Source: Micromonospora saelicesensis (lineage in GTDB: Bacteria > Actinomycetota > Actinomycetes > Mycobacteriales > Micromonosporaceae). Taken from it: a DNA stretch of 64,000 nucleotides. The translations under genes and the position numbers were made by a program. Position 1 is the first letter of the stretch. Each line of letters begins with the position of its first letter. Below, one piece after another: positions 42,247-51,569 of this stretch. The stretch covers positions 310,001 through 374,000 of the forward strand of contig NZ_FMCR01000001.1 of NCBI RefSeq assembly GCF_900091575.1, read 5' to 3'. The notes under the pieces were generated by a model. It searched no databases, was not told where the DNA came from, and worked only from the letters and a program-made list of their open reading frames with translations.

Positions 42247-43223
42247 TTTCCGGTTGGTTTGCCGATCCGGGCACGCAGCATCGCCGGCATCGCGGCGAGT
42301 CCGGTGATCGGGCGGAAGCGTTTTGCGGCCTCGGCCAGCGCCGTGTACTCGTCGTCGGCGAGGTCGATGTCGGCGGCGGCGGCGTTGCGTTCCATCTGTT
42401 CGACTCCGGACGCGCCGGGGATGGCGAGCACGTTCGGGTGGCGCAGCAGGTAGGCCAACGCGATCTGGCTGGGGGTGGCGTCGTGGGCGTCGGCGACCTG
42501 GCGCACTGTGTCGATCAGGGCCGCGCCGCGCTCCAGGTTCTCCGGCAGGAAGTACGGGTTGGCGCGCCGGACGGCACCGGTCGGCGGGTTCCTGGCGTCG
42601 TAGCGGCCGGAGAGGAAGCCCTGCGCCAGCGGGCTGTACGCGATGACCACCCGACCGGCCTGCCGCGCGTACGGCAGCAGGTCCTGCTCGGGTGCGCGGT
42701 CCACCATGCTGTAGCGGACCTGGTTGCTGAGCACCCGCCGGCCGAGTGCGGCTTCGGCGACCTGCCAGCGGCGCAGCCCGTAGTTGCTCACGCCGACCTC
42801 GCCGACCAGCCCGACGTCCTGCAGGGTCCGCATGCCGCGCATCGTGGTGTGGTCGCCGACCAGCGGGTTGGGCTGGTGCACCTGGTAGAGGTCGATGCTG
42901 GTGACGCCGAGCCGGGCCGCCGAGGCGACCGCCCGCTGCTGCACCACTGCGGCCACCGGCAGGACCGGCAGGATCTTGCTGGCGATCACGACCTTCGGCC
43001 GGTCGTCGCCGAGGGCCGCGCCGAGGATGCGTTCGCTGCGCCCGAAGCCGTAGATCTCCGCGCTGTCGAAGACCGTCACGCCCAGCTCGACGGCCCGCCG
43101 GACGATCTGCGCCGCCTGCCGCTCGAAGTCCGGGCCGTACCCCCATTCCCGGGAGCCGAACTGCCAGGTGCCCAATCCGATCTTGGACAGCGGTTTGGGG
43201 GTGTCGAGCGCAATGAAACGCAT
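42243..43223 (-). CDS. aldo/keto reductase
   Basis: 326 residues from ATG 43223. TIM-barrel NADPH enzyme with the tetrad: Asp and Tyr in FDSAEIYGFG, Lys in VIASKIL and the His of YQVHQPNP. SNQVRYSMVDR and IPGASGVEQMERN bind the cofactor. Substrate unknown. It is divergent from a second reductase, with which it shares about 70 bases of upstream DNA. Confidence 0.88.
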   Translation of the reverse strand: MRFIALDTPKPLSKIGLGTWQFGSREWGYGPDFERQAAQIVRRAVELGVTVFDSAEIYGFGRSERILGAALGDDRPKVVIASKILPVLPVAAVVQQRAVASAARLGVTSIDLYQVHQPNPLVGDHTTMRGMRTLQDVGLVGEVGVSNYGLRRWQVAEAALGRRVLSNQVRYSMVDRAPEQDLLPYARQAGRVVIAYSPLAQGFLSGRYDARNPPTGAVRRANPYFLPENLERGAALIDTVRQVADAHDATPSQIALAYLLRHPNVLAIPGASGVEQMERNAAAADIDLADDEYTALAEAAKRFRPITGLAAMPAMLRARIGKPTGK

Positions 43224-43293
43224 GGCGTCGAAACTACCCCGATGTCCCGGTTTCCACGCCCGATCCGCACCACAGTGGGCCGGAGTTAGGCTC

Positions 43294-44289
43294 ATGATCG
43301 TGACCTACCTCGCCGCGGATGACCGCTACGACACCATGACCTACCGGCGCAGCGGACGCAGTGGCCTGCGGCTGCCGGCCGTCTCGCTCGGGCTGTGGCA
43401 CAACTTCGGCCCGGACCGCCCGTTCGAACGGCAGCGCGACATCGTGCGCCGCGCCTTCGACCTGGGTGTCACCCACTTCGACCTGGCCAACAACTACGGC
43501 CCACCGCCCGGTTCGGCGGAGGAGAACTTCGGCCGGATGCTCGCCACCGACCTGAAGCCGTACCGGGACGAGCTGGTCATCTCCAGCAAGGCCGGGTACC
43601 TGATGTGGCCCGGCCCATACGGCGAGTGGGGCTCGCGCAAGAACCTGATCTCGTCGCTGGACCAGTCGCTGGGCCGGATGGGGCTGGACTACGTCGACAT
43701 CTTCTACTCGCACCGGTTCGACCCGGACACCCCCCTTGAGGAGACGATGGGGGCGCTCGACGCGATCGTCCGCTCCGGCAAGGCGCTCTACGTCGGCATC
43801 TCGAACTACAACTCGGAGCAGACCACGCGGGCCGCCGCGATCCTGCGCGAGCTGGGTACGCCGCTGCTGATCAACCAGCCGTCGTACTCGATGCTCAACC
43901 GCTGGACCGAGTCCGACGGCCTGCTCGACACGCTGGAGCAGGTGGGTGCGGGCTGCATCGCGTACAGCCCGCTGGCCCAGGGTCTGCTGACCGACCGTTA
44001 CCTGGGCGGCATCCCGGCCGACTCGCGGGTTCGCACCAGCGTCTTCCTCAACGAGAGCGACCTCAGCGAGGAGAAGATGGCCACCATCCGTGGGCTCGGC
44101 GCGGTCGCCGAGCGGCGGGGCCAGTCCCTCGCGCAGCTCGCGTTGGCCTGGGCGCTGCGTGACCCGCGGATGACCAGCCTGATCATCGGGGCGAGCAGCG
44201 TCGAGCAGTTGGAGACGAACATCGCCGCGCTGGACAACCTCGACTTCACCGCCGACGAGTTGGCCGAGATCGAGCGCCACCTGGGCTGA
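43294..44289 (+). CDS. YghZ/MgrA-like aldo/keto reductase
   Basis: 331 residues from ATG 43294 (GTG 43300 possible). Starts MIVTYLAADDRYDTMTYRR as in L-glyceraldehyde-3-phosphate reductases of the YghZ group, with FDLANNYGPPPGSAE, ISSKAGYLMWPGPYGEWGSR and YSHRFDPDTPLEET. Members reduce methylglyoxal and related aldehydes with NADPH. Convergent with the monooxygenase gene. Confidence 0.87.
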   Translation: MIVTYLAADDRYDTMTYRRSGRSGLRLPAVSLGLWHNFGPDRPFERQRDIVRRAFDLGVTHFDLANNYGPPPGSAEENFGRMLATDLKPYRDELVISSKAGYLMWPGPYGEWGSRKNLISSLDQSLGRMGLDYVDIFYSHRFDPDTPLEETMGALDAIVRSGKALYVGISNYNSEQTTRAAAILRELGTPLLINQPSYSMLNRWTESDGLLDTLEQVGAGCIAYSPLAQGLLTDRYLGGIPADSRVRTSVFLNESDLSEEKMATIRGLGAVAERRGQSLAQLALAWALRDPRMTSLIIGASSVEQLETNIAALDNLDFTADELAEIERHLG

Positions 44290-44316
44290 ACGCCGTCGGG
44301 TCCCGGGCGGGTCGGA

Positions 44317-45249
44317 TCACCAGATCCGGCGCCGCCCGGCCCGGTGGTTGCGCACCTCGCACTGCCGGCCCACCGGTGCGGCGGCGCTGCGACGTCGCCG
44401 TCCGGCACCAATCAGCAGCAGCGCCAGGACCAGCACGGCGGCGGCACCGGCCAGCACCGGCCACCGGCCGCCGAGGTTGGTCACCGACGCCACCGGCACG
44501 CCCGGGTCGGCCGCCGCCGCCACCGCGGACTCGGTGGCGGCCGGCCCACTCGCGGCGGTACGCGGAGCAGCCGCCGCGCTCTTCGTCGCGGCGGCTTTCG
44601 CCGGGGTGGCCGTGGCACCGGTGGCCTTGGCGCCCCGGAACACCACGTCGGAGCAGGAGTAGTAGGTGTCCGGGGTGTTGGAGTTCTGCCAGATCGTGTA
44701 GATCAGGTGTCGGCCGCTGCGGCCGGCCGGCAGCCGGCCCGCCAACTGGTACGCCCCGGCCCGCACCGGCGGGTCGGTCAGCGTCAGAAACGGGCGCGAT
44801 TCCAGATCCGACCAGGTCAGCTTCTTGCTGGGGTCGTAGTCGGGCGTGGTGACGTAGAGCCGGAAGGTGCCCCGGTGCTCGATGGTGGTCCGGTACCGGA
44901 AGGTGAACTTCGCGCCGGTGGTCAGCGTGGTGCTGGGCCAGTCGGTGCGGGGCAGGTCCAGTCCCCGGTACGCGGACAGCCCGCCGCTGCACAGCTCACC
45001 GTCCGGGATCCGTTCCCGATCTCGCCCGTTGATCGTGGAAACGCGTACGTTGTCCCATTCGCGGACCGCCGCGCCGGCCTGGATCGCCGCCCGGCAGGCG
45101 CTGGTGGCCGCATACCGGCCCTCGGGGCCGCAGGCCGCCGCGCGACTGATCGGGTCGGTCGGGGCGCCGTGGGCGGCGGCGGGCGTGGCGGCCAGGGGCA
45201 CTGTCGCGGCAGCGACCAGCACCGTGGCGAGGAGTCGGCGTACGGGCAT
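44317..45249 (-). CDS. membrane-anchored AA10 lytic polysaccharide monooxygenase
   Basis: 310 residues from ATG 45249, with GGAGG eight bases upstream. A signal peptide (1-26) ends just before His27, the mature N-terminal His that forms the copper histidine brace; the second His is in TIEHRGTFRLY. RAAACGPEG, WSDLESRPF and YYSCSDVVF complete the AA10 domain to about 205. An Ala/Thr linker, a membrane helix (about 265-283) and a basic tail follow instead of a carbohydrate-binding module, so it should stay on the cell surface. It cleaves chitin or cellulose oxidatively. Confidence 0.85.
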   Translation of the reverse strand: MPVRRLLATVLVAAATVPLAATPAAAHGAPTDPISRAAACGPEGRYAATSACRAAIQAGAAVREWDNVRVSTINGRDRERIPDGELCSGGLSAYRGLDLPRTDWPSTTLTTGAKFTFRYRTTIEHRGTFRLYVTTPDYDPSKKLTWSDLESRPFLTLTDPPVRAGAYQLAGRLPAGRSGRHLIYTIWQNSNTPDTYYSCSDVVFRGAKATGATATPAKAAATKSAAAAPRTAASGPAATESAVAAAADPGVPVASVTNLGGRWPVLAGAAAVLVLALLLIGAGRRRRSAAAPVGRQCEVRNHRAGRRRIW

Positions 45250-45373
45250 GAGGATGACCTCCGCCCACTGGTACGGCCGGGAGACGGCAAAGGTTCGACG
45301 CTGACCGGCCGGGAATCCTGCGGGTGGGCGTGGCGTTTCGATACTCGGAACCGCTTGCACCGAGGAGGCAGAC

Positions 45374-45496
45374 ATGAAGGTACGTAGCTCGTTGCGTGCA
45401 CTGAAGCAGAAGCCGGGTTCGGTGGTGGTCCGCCGTCGCGGCCGGGTGGTCGTGGTGAACCGCGCCAACCCGCAGTGGAAGAGCCGTCAGGGCTGA
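45374..45496 (+). CDS. rpmJ: 50S ribosomal protein bL36, Cys-free form
   Basis: 40 residues: [47 protein letters not shown] stands five bases before the ATG. The zinc-binding Cys and His of the main bL36 are absent, so this is the C-minus (YkgO-like) paralogue that replaces the zinc form when zinc is scarce. I see no convincing Zur box upstream. A hairpin terminator follows 30 bases after the stop. Confidence 0.93.
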   Translation: MKVRSSLRALKQKPGSVVVRRRGRVVVVNRANPQWKSRQG

Positions 45497-45525
45497 CCCC
45501 AGCCCTTACCGGACATCTAGTCGCC

Positions 45526-45558
45526 AACGCCCTGACCGGGTCATCCGGTCGGGGCGTT
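45526..45558 (+). terminator. terminator of the bL36 gene
   Basis: Arms of 14 bases (45526-45539, 45545-45558) pair at 13 positions around GTCAT, followed by CT-rich sequence. Confidence 0.7.
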
Positions 45559-45669
45559 CTGCGTGTCCGGGTATGACCGATCAACTCGGAGGATAAGAAG
45601 AGCGGCCCTTTTCCGGGAGCGCTTTTCCTGACCGGGACCCGCAGGTTGGGCGGGCTTTCTGATGGTCGC

Positions 45670-45915
45670 TCAATCACGCCTGTTCATTGTCGCCGCGACA
45701 GCCCGATGGACCGCTCGGGCAATTGTCGGGTCGGAGAATCTGGCTCTCGCGGCGCGTTCGGCGCGACGCAGTTCCGAGCCAAGTCGGAGTGGATGCGTCG
45801 ATTGCAGTATCTCGCGTATCCATCGTTCAAGATCCGCTTCGTCCACCGGGGGACTCCCGGGCCGCGCGGCACCCCCGGTCGAAGATAGACGCCAACTGGC
45901 CTCATTGCCACTCAT
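45670..45915 (-). CDS. hypothetical protein
   Basis: 81 residues from ATG 45915 with a GGGGG site five bases upstream. The second half is a plausible amphipathic helical region (DLERWIREILQ, ELRRAERAARARF, IARAVHRAVAATM). No family recognised. It lies upstream of and divergent from the biosynthetic operon; a small regulator is conceivable but nothing in the sequence shows it. Confidence 0.45.
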   Translation of the reverse strand: MSGNEASWRLSSTGGAARPGSPPVDEADLERWIREILQSTHPLRLGSELRRAERAARARFSDPTIARAVHRAVAATMNRRD

Positions 45916-46219
45916 TAATCCCCCATGCACGTCACAGCCATGATGAGCTGCTGATATGCCGCCCGGGACGCCACGGCTGGCGATCGGGACCGGCACCAAC
46001 CCTGTCAGCCGACAGCGCTAAGTTACCAACTCGTAACGCGCGAATTTCAGATGACGGAAAATCCATATCCCATTAGGCCGATAGGCATTGCGGTATCTCG
46101 GGCAGGGCTCTCGACACCCCCTCCTGGCCTGACGCGGACGACGAACCACATCGAGCAACGCCACTCCGCTATCCACGACCGGGCGGCGTCCTGATCGGTG
46201 TCGGCAATGACCCCAGGGG
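45916..46219. other. AT-richer region before the biosynthetic operon
   Basis: About 300 bases without a gene. AT content is higher than the surroundings near 46020-46080. GTTAC and GTAAC form a short inverted repeat at 46022-46036 (GTTACCAACTCGTAAC), a possible regulator site. Confidence 0.4.
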
Positions 46220-46248
46220 TTGACTTGCCGGCGGAACATCGATAGGAC
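46220..46248 (+). promoter_or_regulatory. promoter of the five-gene operon
   Basis: TTGACT (46220-46225) and TAGGAC (46243-46248) are 17 bases apart, matching -35/-10 spacing for the housekeeping sigma factor. Transcription would start near 46255, 25 bases before the ATG of the carbamoyltransferase. Confidence 0.55.
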
Positions 46249-46279
46249 TTTTAAGTCGCCAAAAACGGGAGAGGCAGCT

Positions 46280-48028
46280 ATGCGTATTACGTGCGGAGTA
46301 AAGCTCACACAGAGCGGGGGCGTTGCTCTGTTTCAGGACGACGTGTTGGAGTTCAACGTCGAGGCGCAGAAGCTGGAGAACAACCGTCGATACAGCGACG
46401 TGGACGATCTCACATTGATCACCCGGATCCTGGGCGACTTCGGGTACAAGGTCTCCGACGTCGACCAGTGGGCACTGGACGGCTGGGACGGCGCCGTCCA
46501 CGGGCAGGCCCACCGGCTCAACAACGGCAGCCCGGTCGACGTCCGCCTGGCGCCCTACCGGGAGACGGAGCGGGTGCCGAATCCGGCACAGCCGGGCCAC
46601 CGTGGCGAGTTGCCCATCGGCGACGCCACAGTGCCGTACGTCAGCCACGTGCACGTGGCGAGCCACCTCGCCGCCGCGTACAGCACCAGCCCCTTCGCCC
46701 GACGGGGCGAGCCGAGCCTCGTCCTGGTCTGGGACGGCGGTTGCTTCCCCCGCCTCTACGCGGTGGACAAGGACGGCCGCATCGAGCCTGGCGGCGAGGT
46801 CTTCCCGCTGATCGGGCACTTCTACTCGATGGCCTCGCAGCACTTCGGGCCGTACCGCCGCGACAAGCTGTCCCGCAACGTCGACGACCTCTCGGTGGCC
46901 GGGAAGCTGATGGCCTACATCGCCCTCGGCACCGCCCGGGAGCCGATCAAGCAGGTCCTCGGAGAGCTGTTCCACGAGCACTTCGAGGCCAACAGCCCGG
47001 CCGTCCGCAAGTACCGTGAGGAGATCATCGGCTGCGGCAGCACTGGCGAGCCCTCGCACGCCTACGTCCACGCCTATCTTGAGGACGTCCGTCGCCGCAC
47101 CGACCAACTGGGCGTCTCCGACGACGACGTGCTCGCCAGCGTGCACGAGTTCATCGAGGAGCTGCTCGTCGAGCGACTCGTGGCCAAGGCCGAGTCCTGG
47201 AAGGGCGACGGTCCCTGGAACCTCTGCTTCGCCGGGGGCTGCGCCCTGAACATCAAATGGAACAGCGCCATGCGGGCACACAAGGCCATCCGCGAGATGT
47301 GGGTGCCGCCCTTCCCGGACGACTCGGGGTCGGCCGTCGGCACCGGCGCCATCCTGGTCAGCGGAGAGCAGCGGCTGGCGCCGATCTCGTGGAACGTCTT
47401 CGCCGGCCCCGACCTCGTGCACAACTCGCACGTTCCGGCGGGCTGGACGGTGGCGCCATGTCGACCGGAGGAGCTGGCCCGGCTGCTGCACCGCACCGGT
47501 AAGCCGGTGGTGGTCCTGCACGGCCGCGCCGAGCTGGGCCCACGGGCACTCGGGGCGCGCAGCATCCTCGCCCCGGCTGTGGACCCGGCGATGAAGGACG
47601 AGCTCAACCGGATGAAGCGTCGGGAGAACTACCGTCCGGTCGCACCGATCTGCCTGACCGATCAGGCTCCGACGGTCTTCGACCCGGGCACCCCGGACCC
47701 GTACATGCTCTTCGACCACCGGGTGCGCCCCGACTGGGTGGACCGGATCCCGGCGGCGATCCACCTCGACGGGACCGCCCGCTTGCAGACGGTCAGCGCC
47801 GAGGACAACCCGATGCTCGCGGCCGTCCTGCGCGAATACCACAAGTGGAGCGGGATCCCGGTGCTCTGCAACACCAGCGCGAACTACAACGGCCGCAGCT
47901 TCTTCCCCGACGTGGTGTCGGCGATGGAGTGGGGCCAGGTCGGCCTCATCTGGAGCGAGAACGCGCTGTACCGCAGAGTCACCTCATCGGACGCGTCAGC
48001 GAGCGTCGCCGGTACCGGTGTCAGCTGA
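46280..48028 (+). CDS. O-carbamoyltransferase (TobZ/NodU family)
   Basis: 582 residues from ATG 46280 (GGGAGAGG upstream). The N-terminal Kae1-like domain has the iron-site pattern HVHVASH (His125-x3-His129) and LVLVWDGGC; the C-terminal domain has RAELGPRALGARSIL and RRENYRPVAPICL. TobZ-type enzymes make carbamoyl-AMP from carbamoyl phosphate and ATP and transfer the carbamoyl group to a hydroxyl of an antibiotic or Nod factor. First gene of an operon with an exporter, acyltransferase, sulfotransferase and ATP-grasp enzyme, so the acceptor should be that cluster's product. The N-terminus lacks the usual leading residues of longer family members. Confidence 0.87.
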   Translation: MRITCGVKLTQSGGVALFQDDVLEFNVEAQKLENNRRYSDVDDLTLITRILGDFGYKVSDVDQWALDGWDGAVHGQAHRLNNGSPVDVRLAPYRETERVPNPAQPGHRGELPIGDATVPYVSHVHVASHLAAAYSTSPFARRGEPSLVLVWDGGCFPRLYAVDKDGRIEPGGEVFPLIGHFYSMASQHFGPYRRDKLSRNVDDLSVAGKLMAYIALGTAREPIKQVLGELFHEHFEANSPAVRKYREEIIGCGSTGEPSHAYVHAYLEDVRRRTDQLGVSDDDVLASVHEFIEELLVERLVAKAESWKGDGPWNLCFAGGCALNIKWNSAMRAHKAIREMWVPPFPDDSGSAVGTGAILVSGEQRLAPISWNVFAGPDLVHNSHVPAGWTVAPCRPEELARLLHRTGKPVVVLHGRAELGPRALGARSILAPAVDPAMKDELNRMKRRENYRPVAPICLTDQAPTVFDPGTPDPYMLFDHRVRPDWVDRIPAAIHLDGTARLQTVSAEDNPMLAAVLREYHKWSGIPVLCNTSANYNGRSFFPDVVSAMEWGQVGLIWSENALYRRVTSSDASASVAGTGVS

Positions 48029-49343
48029 CATCCGGCGCCTGCCGGAGGGTAGGGGCGTCGGCGAGCCACCGCGCCCCCCGCTGCGGGAGCCGGCCTTCCG
48101 TACCCTCTGGCTGGGCGACCTGGCGGCCCGGTCGGCACACCAGATCACCGCCTTCGCGTTGCCCCTGCTGGTCGTGACGTTGCTGGCCGGCAGCGGCACC
48201 CAGGTGGGGTTGGTCGGCGCGGCCCAGTTCGTGCCGGTGCTGGCGTTCTCCCTGCTGGTGGGCACCTGGACCGCCCGTACCTCGCTGCGCTGGATCCTGG
48301 TAACCGGCAACGCGGCACGCGGCGTCGTGCTGTTCGGCATCGGGGCCCTGGCCGCCACCGACCGCCTGGTCTTCACGACGCTGTTGGTGGGCGCGTTTCT
48401 CATCGGCTCGGCGGCGGTGCTGCACGACATCGGGTCCCAGGTCACCGCGCCCCGGTTGCTCGACGGCGACCGGCTGGTCGCCGGCAACGGTCTGTTGCAG
48501 GCCACCACGTCGGTGACCCAGATGGCCGGGCCGGCGGCGGCGGGATTCATCGTGCAGTCCGCCGGCGCCTCCTGGGCCGCGGTGGTCACCGGGGCACTGT
48601 TCTGCGCGGCGGCGATGGCGATGGCGGCCCTCCCCGCTCGGGCGCTGCGGCCGGCGACCGACCGGGGCGACGCGCCGACGATCCGGGCCGGGCTGGCCTA
48701 CGTCTGGCGGAGCCGACCGATCCGGGACCTGTGCGTGCAGTCGGCCCTCTTCAACCTGCACGAGCAGGCCTTCGCGACGGTCTTCCTGGTGTACGGCGTG
48801 CGCACCCTCGGGCTCTCCGGTGGCCTGATCGGCCTGGTCATCGGGCTCGGCAGCGTCGGGGCGCTGGTCGGTTCCCTCGTCGCCGGGCGGGTCGGTGCCC
48901 GACTGCACCTCGGCCGGGCGCTGACCGTCTCGATCACGGTCGCCGCGCTCGGGTTGCTGCTGGTGCCCGGGCTCGCCGCGGCCGGCACGGCGACCGTGCT
49001 GCTCGGGGCGGGCTTCGTGATCAACGGGGCGGCTCTGGCTGTCTACAACGTCCTGGCGGTCACCGTGCGGCAGCAGGTCCCCCCTCCCGTCCTGCTCGGC
49101 GCGGTGACCGCGAGCTACCGCATCGCGGCCTTCGGTTCGCTGCCGGTCGGTGCGCTGCTCGGCGGGGTGTTGGCCGACCTGGCCGGGGCGACCACGGCGG
49201 TGTGGGTGGTGGCCGTCTCGCTCACCGTCTCCTCGCTGCTGCTGTACGCCTCTCCGCTGCGCAGGGCGGCCCAGATGTCCGAGGTGCGGGCCCTCGCGGA
49301 CACGACGACTCGGAAGGAACGGTCCATCCGGCATGGCGACTGA
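48018..49343 (+). CDS. MFS exporter of the operon
   Basis: 441 residues from GTG 48018, overlapping the carbamoyltransferase by 11 bases. Eleven or twelve hydrophobic segments; the group resembles enterobactin-exporter (EntS)-like MFS proteins (FRTLWLGDLAARSAHQITAF start, GSLVAGRVGARLHLGRA later). No Shine-Dalgarno is visible, so it relies on coupling. It probably exports the operon's product and gives self-protection. Confidence 0.83.
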   Translation: MSADIRRLPEGRGVGEPPRPPLREPAFRTLWLGDLAARSAHQITAFALPLLVVTLLAGSGTQVGLVGAAQFVPVLAFSLLVGTWTARTSLRWILVTGNAARGVVLFGIGALAATDRLVFTTLLVGAFLIGSAAVLHDIGSQVTAPRLLDGDRLVAGNGLLQATTSVTQMAGPAAAGFIVQSAGASWAAVVTGALFCAAAMAMAALPARALRPATDRGDAPTIRAGLAYVWRSRPIRDLCVQSALFNLHEQAFATVFLVYGVRTLGLSGGLIGLVIGLGSVGALVGSLVAGRVGARLHLGRALTVSITVAALGLLLVPGLAAAGTATVLLGAGFVINGAALAVYNVLAVTVRQQVPPPVLLGAVTASYRIAAFGSLPVGALLGGVLADLAGATTAVWVVAVSLTVSSLLLYASPLRRAAQMSEVRALADTTTRKERSIRHGD

Positions 49344-50553
49344 CGTGACCGACGGCATCGGCGCCGTCGACGAGGAGACCTGGGCCCGGCTGGCCGCCGA
49401 CGCCGAACCCGACGCGGCCCACGGCTACCTGCTGTTCCGCGAACGGCTGGAGCCGGGCACCGCGCTGCTGGTCACCGCCGACGACGACCGGGGGCCGGTT
49501 GCCGCGATCCACGCGGTCACCGCCGTGACCGGGACGGGCCTGTTCAGCCACCCGTGGAAACTCCTCACCGAGGAACAGTTCCTCCGGCTCACCCCGGACG
49601 ACGACGCGACCCGGATCCGCACCGAGCACCGGACCCTGCTCGGCGCGCTCGGCCCGGACGCACCCGAGTCGGGCGATCTCGCGGGCTGGCTCACCACCAC
49701 CGTCGGAGAGCCGCTCGTCGTCCGCACGTACGACCGCAGTCCGCTGTTCACCGCCCCCGACGTCGACACCACCCGGCGGCGGCAGGCCGGCCGGGAGGTC
49801 GTGGCGACCCTCCAGGACCTGGTCCGGCAGGGCCGCGCGGGGGCGGTGGTCCTGCCGTACGTGGCGACCGACGATGAGCTGCTGCGTGGCCTGCTGGAGG
49901 CCGCCGGCTTCGTCCGGGGCTCGGTCACCGCCGCGTCCGCGCTGCACCTCGGTGGCTACCCCACCTACCAGGCGTTCCTGGACGGGCAGAACGCCGAGAC
50001 GCGCCGCAACTACCGACTGGCCGAACGCGAGGTGACCCGGGCCGGGCTCCAGGTCCGCGAGGTGCCCCTGGCCGAGCACGTCGACCGGATCGTCGACCTT
50101 GAGGCGCGCACCGGCGAGCGCAACGGCGCGGCACCGAACCGGCCGCAGTTGCGGGCGGCCCGCGCGTACCTGGCGGCGGTGCTCCCCGGGGCGATCCGGG
50201 TGGCCGTGGCCGGCCGGTCCGACGCCGAAGTCCTCGCCTGCACCGTGCAGATGTACGGCCGGCACGGCTGCTGCACCCTCGGCTACGGCAGCGACTACGA
50301 CGTCACCGGTACCAGCGTCGCCTACCACCACCTGGTGTTCGGGCAGCCGGTCGAGTCGTGCATCCGGGCCGGCGTGCCCCGGTACCGCCTCGGGTTCGAG
50401 GCGTTCGCTCCGAAGTTCCGCCGAGGCGCCCGGGTCGCCAAACGTGAGCTGTGGCTGTGGACACCCGATGAGCGACAGCGGGAGTCGTTCGCCCGGCTCC
50501 TCCGCTTCCTCGACGAGCGCACCACCGGCCACCTGGCTGCCTACGTCCGCTGA
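49333..50553 (+). CDS. BioF2-like GNAT acyltransferase
   Basis: 406 residues from ATG 49333, overlapping the exporter by 11 bases. The C-terminal half (from about 210) matches the GNAT fold of the BioF2/FemX-like group: LDGQNAETRRNYRLAEREVT, YLAAVLPGAIRVAVAGRSDA and GYGSDYDVTGTSVAYHHLVF. The N-terminal half is a degenerate second lobe. Relatives transfer acyl groups from acyl-CoA or aminoacyl groups from tRNA; either would make an amide in the product. The donor cannot be told from sequence. Confidence 0.75.
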   Translation: MATDVTDGIGAVDEETWARLAADAEPDAAHGYLLFRERLEPGTALLVTADDDRGPVAAIHAVTAVTGTGLFSHPWKLLTEEQFLRLTPDDDATRIRTEHRTLLGALGPDAPESGDLAGWLTTTVGEPLVVRTYDRSPLFTAPDVDTTRRRQAGREVVATLQDLVRQGRAGAVVLPYVATDDELLRGLLEAAGFVRGSVTAASALHLGGYPTYQAFLDGQNAETRRNYRLAEREVTRAGLQVREVPLAEHVDRIVDLEARTGERNGAAPNRPQLRAARAYLAAVLPGAIRVAVAGRSDAEVLACTVQMYGRHGCCTLGYGSDYDVTGTSVAYHHLVFGQPVESCIRAGVPRYRLGFEAFAPKFRRGARVAKRELWLWTPDERQRESFARLLRFLDERTTGHLAAYVR

Positions 50554-50603
50554 TTCCCCTTCATTCCGCGTCGCACCCGACGCACGACCACCGGGAGACC
50601 GAC

Positions 50604-51569
50604 ATGCCGCTGGCCCCTCGTGCCATGGTGATCTCGCTGCAGAAGACCGGCACCCACCTCATGCAGGGTCTGATGACCAACCTGGGGTACAAGATGGCCG
50701 GGGTGCCCCGGCCGACCCCCCGTAACACTCCGGAGTTCACCGACGCGCAGCGACGTCAGATCGCGGCGCTCACCCTGTCGAAGTCCGACTACGACGAACT
50801 GCTGGAGCTGGAGGGCACGGAGGAGTACCTGCTCCGCACCCAGGAGGCCTGGTCCGCCCTGGGCTGGCACTGGCAACGCCGGCTGGGCCAGCACGTCGTC
50901 AACCGGTACGGGCAGACCCGATTCGACTTCGCCGACTCGGTGATCACCAACCCGCACCTGCCGTACTCCCGGTTCGCGGACACCCCGGCCGGGCTCTGCT
51001 GGATCTTCCATGAGCTGGACATCAGCAAGGTGGACGGGTCCTTCTTCGCCGAGTGGGTGGAGACCGCCACCCCGCCGCTGGTCTACAACTACCGCGACCC
51101 CCGCGACGCCCTGGTGTCCATGGTCAACTTTCTGGAGGGGCGGACCCGCGAGGGGTACGGCAACTTCTACGAGTTCGACATCTTCCACCGCATCCTGACC
51201 TCCCTGCCGACCTGGGAGGAGAAGCTCGACTACGCGATGCGGGACACGTCCTTCCTCGGCCGCGACCAGTTCGAGAGAGGGCTGTGGCTGCTGCGCCACC
51301 CCGACGTGTGCAAGGTCAGCTACGAGGATCTGGTCGGGGAGCGCGGCGGCGGGTCCCGGCAGCGCCAACTCGAGGCCGTGGACCGGTTGCTGAAGCACGT
51401 CGGGTCCACCGCGGACGCCGAGGAGGTCGCCGGCAAGGTCTACGACCAGAGTTCCTGGAGTTTCTTCCGGGGCACCACCGGCACCTGGCGGGAGCGGTTC
51501 ACCAAGCGCAACGAGGCCCGTTTCACCGAGCTGTTCGGCGACATCCTGGAGCAGTACGGCTATGAGTGA
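50604..51569 (+). CDS. PAPS-dependent sulfotransferase
   Basis: 321 residues from ATG 50604. The 5'-phosphosulfate loop is SLQKTGTHL (10-18), the 3'-phosphate site YNYRDPRDALVSMV near 160, and the C-terminal RGTTGTWRERF matches the RKGxxGxWK motif, so all PAPS contacts are present. It would transfer sulfate to a hydroxyl or amine of the operon's product. The acceptor pocket is unlike steroid sulfotransferases that I can recall. It starts 50 bases after the GNAT gene. Confidence 0.87.
   Translation: MPLAPRAMVISLQKTGTHLMQGLMTNLGYKMAGVPRPTPRNTPEFTDAQRRQIAALTLSKSDYDELLELEGTEEYLLRTQEAWSALGWHWQRRLGQHVVNRYGQTRFDFADSVITNPHLPYSRFADTPAGLCWIFHELDISKVDGSFFAEWVETATPPLVYNYRDPRDALVSMVNFLEGRTREGYGNFYEFDIFHRILTSLPTWEEKLDYAMRDTSFLGRDQFERGLWLLRHPDVCKVSYEDLVGERGGGSRQRQLEAVDRLLKHVGSTADAEEVAGKVYDQSSWSFFRGTTGTWRERFTKRNEARFTELFGDILEQYGYE

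Noticed and set aside
46018..46308. 96-residue minus-strand ORF over the operon promoter
   Set aside because: No ribosome site, no protein-like pattern, and it covers the -35/-10 and the start of the carbamoyltransferase.
46169..47842. 557-residue minus-strand ORF opposite the carbamoyltransferase
   Set aside because: Arg/Val/His-rich shadow of a high-GC gene; the plus strand holds all the family motifs.
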